Source: Chloroflexota bacterium (lineage in GTDB: Bacteria; Chloroflexota; UBA6077; JACCZL01). Taken from it: DNA of 64,000 bases. Under the pieces are notes generated by a model that was not told the origin of the DNA, searched no databases, and saw nothing but the letters and a program-made list of their open reading frames with translations. Of this stretch, positions 60,415 through 64,000 are shown one piece after another. The stretch is taken from positions 62,001 to 126,000 of the forward strand of contig JADLFM010000001.1 of the NCBI GenBank assembly GCA_020845495.1, written 5' to 3'. A program made the translations under genes and the position numbers. Within the stretch, counting starts at the first letter, position 1, and every line of letters starts with the position of its first letter.

Positions 60415-62922
60415 CTACGGAGCCGCCGATGGCGAGCGCACGGAGTCGACCAGGGCGGCCAGGTCGTCCCACTCCCAGGCCGGTGCAAGCCGCCGCGCGG
60501 TCCGTGCCTCGACGAGCGCCTCGTCGTTCTGGCCGAGGTCGCGGTAGATGAGCGCAAGATCCCGATGGTAACGCCAGTTTCGCATCTGATAGCGGGCGGC
60601 GCGTTGGGCGTGCTCGAGCGCCGACGACAGGTCGCCGGCGGCCACATCAAGCGCCGCCAGCCCGGCCTCGGCGGGCGCGGACGTGCGGTCGAGGGCCAAT
60701 GCCTGCTCGTAGTCGTTGCGGGCGGCCGTCGTGTCGCCCCGCACGACTTCGGCATCCCCGATCCGGGCGAGGCGCTCGGCGGTCGGCTTTGTGAGCGCCT
60801 CGGCCTGCCGAAAGCGCGCGATAGCGAGATCAGGTTGTCCGAGGCGGGTCAGGGCGACACCCTCCTCGTCGTAGAACGCTACGCGGCTCGGGCCAAGCGC
60901 GATGGCGCGATCGTAGGCAATGACGGCATCGCTGAGGAGACTCGTCTGCTCGGCGGCGTCGTGGGTCGCTTCGGCGGCGGTGACGAGATGGCGGGCAAGG
61001 TGGGCGTGGCTGTATGGATCGAGCGGATTGACGGCGACCGACCGCTCGAAGGCCAGCCGTGCCGCAGCGAACTGGGCGGCCCGACTGGTGGGAACGAGCG
61101 TGTACAGGTCTTCGAAGCTGGTCGGCAGGGTGGAGGTCGCCGCACTGGTGGTGCTGGCAAGATCGTCGTAGGTCAGGCCGAGCGCGAGCACGGGAATGTC
61201 CTGCCAGGGGACCATCCGCACGGCCGCCAGTTCCTCGGGCAAACTGGACGCGGGCGCCTCGCCTGCCCGCAGCGCGAGGGCGCGAGTGTGATACAGGTCG
61301 GCCAGGAACGGCGCGGTGAGCCAGGGAATCGCCGCCAGTCCCACGGCGAGCGCCACCAGCCACGCGGTCACGCGCAGGCGAGCGATCGGCATGCTCGGAG
61401 CGGCCGGCGCTCGCTCCCGTCGATCCTTCATGCGGCGGGCAGGGCGTTGACGGCCGCGGCGCGACTCAGCGCCACGGCCTTCGGTTTCTGCCTCGTCAAA
61501 CGGTGAGGCGGGCAACTTCACCGGTATGTACGGTCCGACGAGCAGCCCCAGCGTCATCCAGAAGAGCGCGCCGGTCGCGACCGAGTCGAAGGCGAATTGA
61601 TTGGCGACGAGGTTCGCCACGAACGCGCCGACCAGACCGGCCGTCACCAGCCGGCGAGAGCCGGTCGCGCGCAGATCCGCAACCGCCAGCCCGACCACCC
61701 CGACCAGCAAGCCCAGCGACGCCAGTCCGCCGAGCACCCCCACGGTCAGGAGGGTGTCCAGCACCACGTTGTGGGCGCGGTCGAAGCGGGCGTTCTCGAA
61801 GCGCGTCGCCAGCGCGAGCGGGAAATCCCGTTCGAGCGACAGTACTTGCGTCTCCGGGCCGAAGCCAACCAGGAGCCGGGGACCAGCCTCGGCAAGTGTC
61901 TGGACGGCGTCGCCCCAGATGAGTAGCCGCTGATCTGCCGACGTATCCCGGCCTTCGACGCCTTCGCGTGGCGAGGCCGCGAGGACAGCCGCCGCCCCAA
62001 CCACCCCGACGACACCGGCCGCCCCCACGGCGAGTGCGATTCGCGGGCGAGCACGGATCAATACGCCGACGACCCAGACGAGGAGCCCGGCGCCGAGCGC
62101 CAGCACACCACCACGCACCTGGGCAAAGACGAGACTTGCAATCTGAAGCACGAGCAGTGCCGACCAGCCGGCAACGTGAAGGCGCGGATCGACCAGCCAG
62201 GACCATCGGGACCGCCACCCCCGCCGTCGAGTACGGGGGGCGGACTCGGCGTGGACGGCCATCGCGGCGGCCACGACCCGCGCAAGCGTCAACGGCGCCA
62301 GCATCGCAAGGTAGGTTGCTAGTGCCGTCGACGACCCGAGCGTACTGGTGACGCCGAGCGGCTGGTTGAGCCAGTCGATCGGGTCGAGATGGAACTGTTG
62401 CACCAGCGCGTACACGCAGACCGGCAGGCTTGCGAGCAGCCATGTGTCGATCAGGCGACTTCGCCGAGCCGCCAGGTCCACGCCGCTCCGTCCCGCCACG
62501 GCCGCCGCCACGCCAAGCACGATCCAGGCGAGCACGGTCATCAGCCCCTGTTGACGATCCCAGGAGCCGAACAAGCTGACGCCACGGTCGAGTGAGACTC
62601 CGGTGGCAAGCACCTGGAATACCACGACACCGGCGAGCCCACTGAGCGCGAGGCGGGCACCACTCCGGTACATGTCGAGGAGCGCGTCAGGCCACGTCGA
62701 GCACGAGTCGGATCGGCCGAGCCGGCCGGCCTCGCGGCCCACAAAGCCCAGCACCAGCACGAGGGCCAGGATCTGCACCAGCAGCGCCTTCGTGGTCGCG
62801 AAGCCAAGCGTGCCGAAGGTGTGAAACGCAAGCGGTACGATGCCGCCGGCGATCTGGCAGGCGGCCTCGGCCCAGGACGGCTGTCGCGCCTCGACGGACC
62901 GGGCGTCGGGCTGTCGACTCAC
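60415..62922 (-). CDS. O-antigen ligase/polymerase family membrane protein with C-terminal TPR domain
   Basis: An 835-residue fusion. Residues 1-480 have about 10-12 membrane helices (IAGGIVPLAFHTFGTLGFAT, LLVQILALVLVLGFVGREAG, LAGVVVFQVLATGVSLDRG) and the outer-loop region with FGPETQVLSLERDFPL and FDRAHNVVLDTLLTVGVLGG typical of Wzy_C/WaaL proteins. A basic linker and another helix follow, then TPR repeats from about 600 to 820 (NPLDPYSHAHLARHLV, AIARFRQAEALT, DYEQALALDRTSAPAEAGLAAL). It probably polymerises or ligates glycan outside the membrane. ATG 62922 overlaps the upstream small gene by four bases. Confidence 0.85.
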   Translation of the reverse strand: MSRQPDARSVEARQPSWAEAACQIAGGIVPLAFHTFGTLGFATTKALLVQILALVLVLGFVGREAGRLGRSDSCSTWPDALLDMYRSGARLALSGLAGVVVFQVLATGVSLDRGVSLFGSWDRQQGLMTVLAWIVLGVAAAVAGRSGVDLAARRSRLIDTWLLASLPVCVYALVQQFHLDPIDWLNQPLGVTSTLGSSTALATYLAMLAPLTLARVVAAAMAVHAESAPRTRRRGWRSRWSWLVDPRLHVAGWSALLVLQIASLVFAQVRGGVLALGAGLLVWVVGVLIRARPRIALAVGAAGVVGVVGAAAVLAASPREGVEGRDTSADQRLLIWGDAVQTLAEAGPRLLVGFGPETQVLSLERDFPLALATRFENARFDRAHNVVLDTLLTVGVLGGLASLGLLVGVVGLAVADLRATGSRRLVTAGLVGAFVANLVANQFAFDSVATGALFWMTLGLLVGPYIPVKLPASPFDEAETEGRGAESRRGRQRPARRMKDRRERAPAAPSMPIARLRVTAWLVALAVGLAAIPWLTAPFLADLYHTRALALRAGEAPASSLPEELAAVRMVPWQDIPVLALGLTYDDLASTTSAATSTLPTSFEDLYTLVPTSRAAQFAAARLAFERSVAVNPLDPYSHAHLARHLVTAAEATHDAAEQTSLLSDAVIAYDRAIALGPSRVAFYDEEGVALTRLGQPDLAIARFRQAEALTKPTAERLARIGDAEVVRGDTTAARNDYEQALALDRTSAPAEAGLAALDVAAGDLSSALEHAQRAARYQMRNWRYHRDLALIYRDLGQNDEALVEARTARRLAPAWEWDDLAALVDSVRSPSAAP

Positions 62923-63161
62923 TCGCTCGTGCGGCCGAGGCCGGCGCAGCCGGGCGGCGCGCTTACCGCTGGCCCGACGACGCTTCGGCCAACTGGCACG
63001 GTGTCGACGTAGCGAGTGTCGTCACAGAGCCAGGGCGCCTGCGGCGGCCGGCCGAAGAACGAGCCGAGCAGTGCCACAAGTCCGATCAGCGCTACGCCCA
63101 GAACAAGGCCGAGTGCTACCGGAACGAGCGGTCGGCGGATACCGATTGGCGCGTCAGGCAC
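62919..63161 (-). CDS. Small single-pass membrane protein between glpK and the O-antigen ligase gene
   Basis: An 80-residue protein read from GTG 63161, which follows the glpK stop by one base, and overlapping the O-antigen ligase start by four bases. It has one hydrophobic helix (LVPVALGLVLGVALIGLVAL, about residues 12-31), then a short extracytoplasmic tail with two Cys (WLCDDTRY, PPGCAGLG) that could be paired. No family recognised. Its coupling on both sides is the main evidence that it is real; a larger frame upstream of 63161 overlaps glpK and is ignored. Confidence 0.6.
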   Translation of the reverse strand: MPDAPIGIRRPLVPVALGLVLGVALIGLVALLGSFFGRPPQAPWLCDDTRYVDTVPVGRSVVGPAVSAPPGCAGLGRTSE

Positions 63162-63162
63162 G

Positions 63163-64000
63163 TCAGACGGTCGCCCAGCCACGGGCACGCTCGACGGCAC
63201 GATGCCAGAGTGCCAGGCGCTCTTCGCGCTCGTCTCGCGACATCGTTGGCTCGAAGCGTCGGGCTGGCTGCCACTGGCGGGCAATCTGGTCGCGGTCTTT
63301 CCAATACCCGACACCCAGACCGGCGAGATAGGCTGCGCCGCGCGCGGTCGTCTCCTGGACGGCCGCGACTTCGATCGGGATGCCGAGCAGATCGGCCTGA
63401 AACTGCATCAAGAATTGATTGGCCGTGCCACCTCCGTCGGCGCGCAAGACCTGTACGTCGACGCCGCCTTCGTCGCGCATGGCGGTCAGGACATCGGCGG
63501 TCTGATAGGCGATCGCTTCGAGCGTGGCCCGCACGATGTGCTCGCGGCGGGTGCCGCCGGTCAGCCCGACGAGGGTACCCCGTGCGAACATGTCCCAGTA
63601 CGGCGCGCCAAGCCCCGCGAATGCCGGTACGAAGAAGACGCCGCCGGTGTCCGGAACGGTCAGCGCCATCGCCTCGGTCTCGGCGGCAGTGCTGATGATG
63701 CCGAGGCCGTCGCGCAGCCACTGGACGGCCGCCCCGGTGACGAAGACGCTCCCTTCCAGGGCATATTCATAGCCGCTCGGCAGGAGCCAGGCGATCGTCG
63801 TCAACAGGCCGAGCCGCGAGCGAGCGGGGCGGTCGCCGGTGTTCAGCAAGAGGAACGAGCCGGTGCCATAGGTATCCTTGGACATGCCCGGCTCGTAGCA
63901 CGCCTGCCCGAAGAGCGCCGCCTGTTGATCGCCGGCCACGCCGGCAATGGGCACCGGTACGCCGTCGAAGACCCGGGCCGCATCCCCTCGCACCTCGCCG
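63163..64000 (-). CDS. glpK: Glycerol kinase, C-terminal part (cut by window end)
   Basis: The frame is open through the window edge, and the first visible residues ([20 protein letters not shown]) are internal to the protein, so the N-terminal half lies outside. The C-terminal FGGY domain shows [64 protein letters not shown] and [20 protein letters not shown], all close to GlpK. It phosphorylates glycerol with ATP. The next gene downstream starts one base after its stop. Confidence 0.93.
   Translation of the reverse strand, partial: GEVRGDAARVFDGVPVPIAGVAGDQQAALFGQACYEPGMSKDTYGTGSFLLLNTGDRPARSRLGLLTTIAWLLPSGYEYALEGSVFVTGAAVQWLRDGLGIISTAAETEAMALTVPDTGGVFFVPAFAGLGAPYWDMFARGTLVGLTGGTRREHIVRATLEAIAYQTADVLTAMRDEGGVDVQVLRADGGGTANQFLMQFQADLLGIPIEVAAVQETTARGAAYLAGLGVGYWKDRDQIARQWQPARRFEPTMSRDEREERLALWHRAVERARGWATV

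Overview
The window is about 64 kb of GC-rich bacterial chromosome with dense, mostly housekeeping and metabolic coding, several overlapping operons, one tRNA gene, and no rRNA, IS element, phage gene or cas gene that I can see. The gene mix fits a member of the Chloroflexota (for example a Thermomicrobia-like lineage): an F420-type LLM oxidoreductase, a PAC2 protein, a probable zinc-ribbon protein, DUF2079, an archaeal-type threonine synthase and a GGDD-type phosphofructokinase. That is an inference from gene content; no 16S gene is present. Start codons are ATG or GTG, many Shine-Dalgarno sites are GGAG-like, and several promoters carry TACAAT or TATACT as -10 element.

Region by region. 1-13.9 kb: TPR protein, diacylglycerol kinase family protein, CinA N-domain protein, 2-hydroxyacid dehydrogenase, threonine synthase, an atypical thiamine-diphosphate enzyme, a large PAS/GAF hybrid histidine kinase, a DedA membrane protein, an LLM oxidoreductase and an M42 peptidase. 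14-19 kb: an accessory-looking locus with a Ser-rich lipoprotein, two small unknowns, an ATP-grasp ligase of the glutathionylspermidine synthase family, another unknown and a facing DUF350 membrane protein. It recalls the enterobacterial ygiBC and yjfKLMC loci and is the best candidate for a poorly described system. 19.6-23.4 kb: creatininase-family hydrolase, methyltransferase, and a double metallo-beta-lactamase protein with a His-rich start and an Ig-like end. 23.6-27.2 kb: sugar-type ABC importer (lipoprotein plus two permeases, no ATPase). 27.2-32.7 kb: PAC2 protein, carboxymuconolactone-decarboxylase-like protein, cupin, zinc alcohol dehydrogenase, tRNA-Thr(CGT), aldehyde dehydrogenase.

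32.9-43.2 kb: two different phosphofructokinases flank two RCK/TrkA-type proteins, a UspA protein and a sirtuin-TldD-TldE operon; then an FmdB zinc ribbon, an XRE regulator and a metallophosphoesterase. 43.7-51.6 kb: a tightly overlapping information-processing run thiL-tsaE-tsaB, then rimI-polA-mutM and a second mutM. The tRNA t6A factors TsaE and TsaB, the RimI acetyltransferase, a DNA polymerase I whose proofreading residues are lost, and two Fpg glycosylases are read together. 51.9-64 kb: diguanylate cyclase, M16 peptidase, M20 amidohydrolase, DUF2079 membrane protein, zinc-ribbon protein with a near-consensus promoter, NUDIX hydrolase, an unknown protein, and a glpK / small membrane protein / O-antigen ligase-TPR operon cut by the window end.

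The intergenic DNA is notable. Short tandem duplications (14-26 bp units) and inverted repeats recur every few kilobases: a 66-bp array with palindromic ends, two exact 36-bp repeats 37 bp apart, and a small dispersed repeat family present in at least three gene gaps. Most have no assigned function and are listed separately. All functional calls rest on motif recognition by eye; no database search was run.
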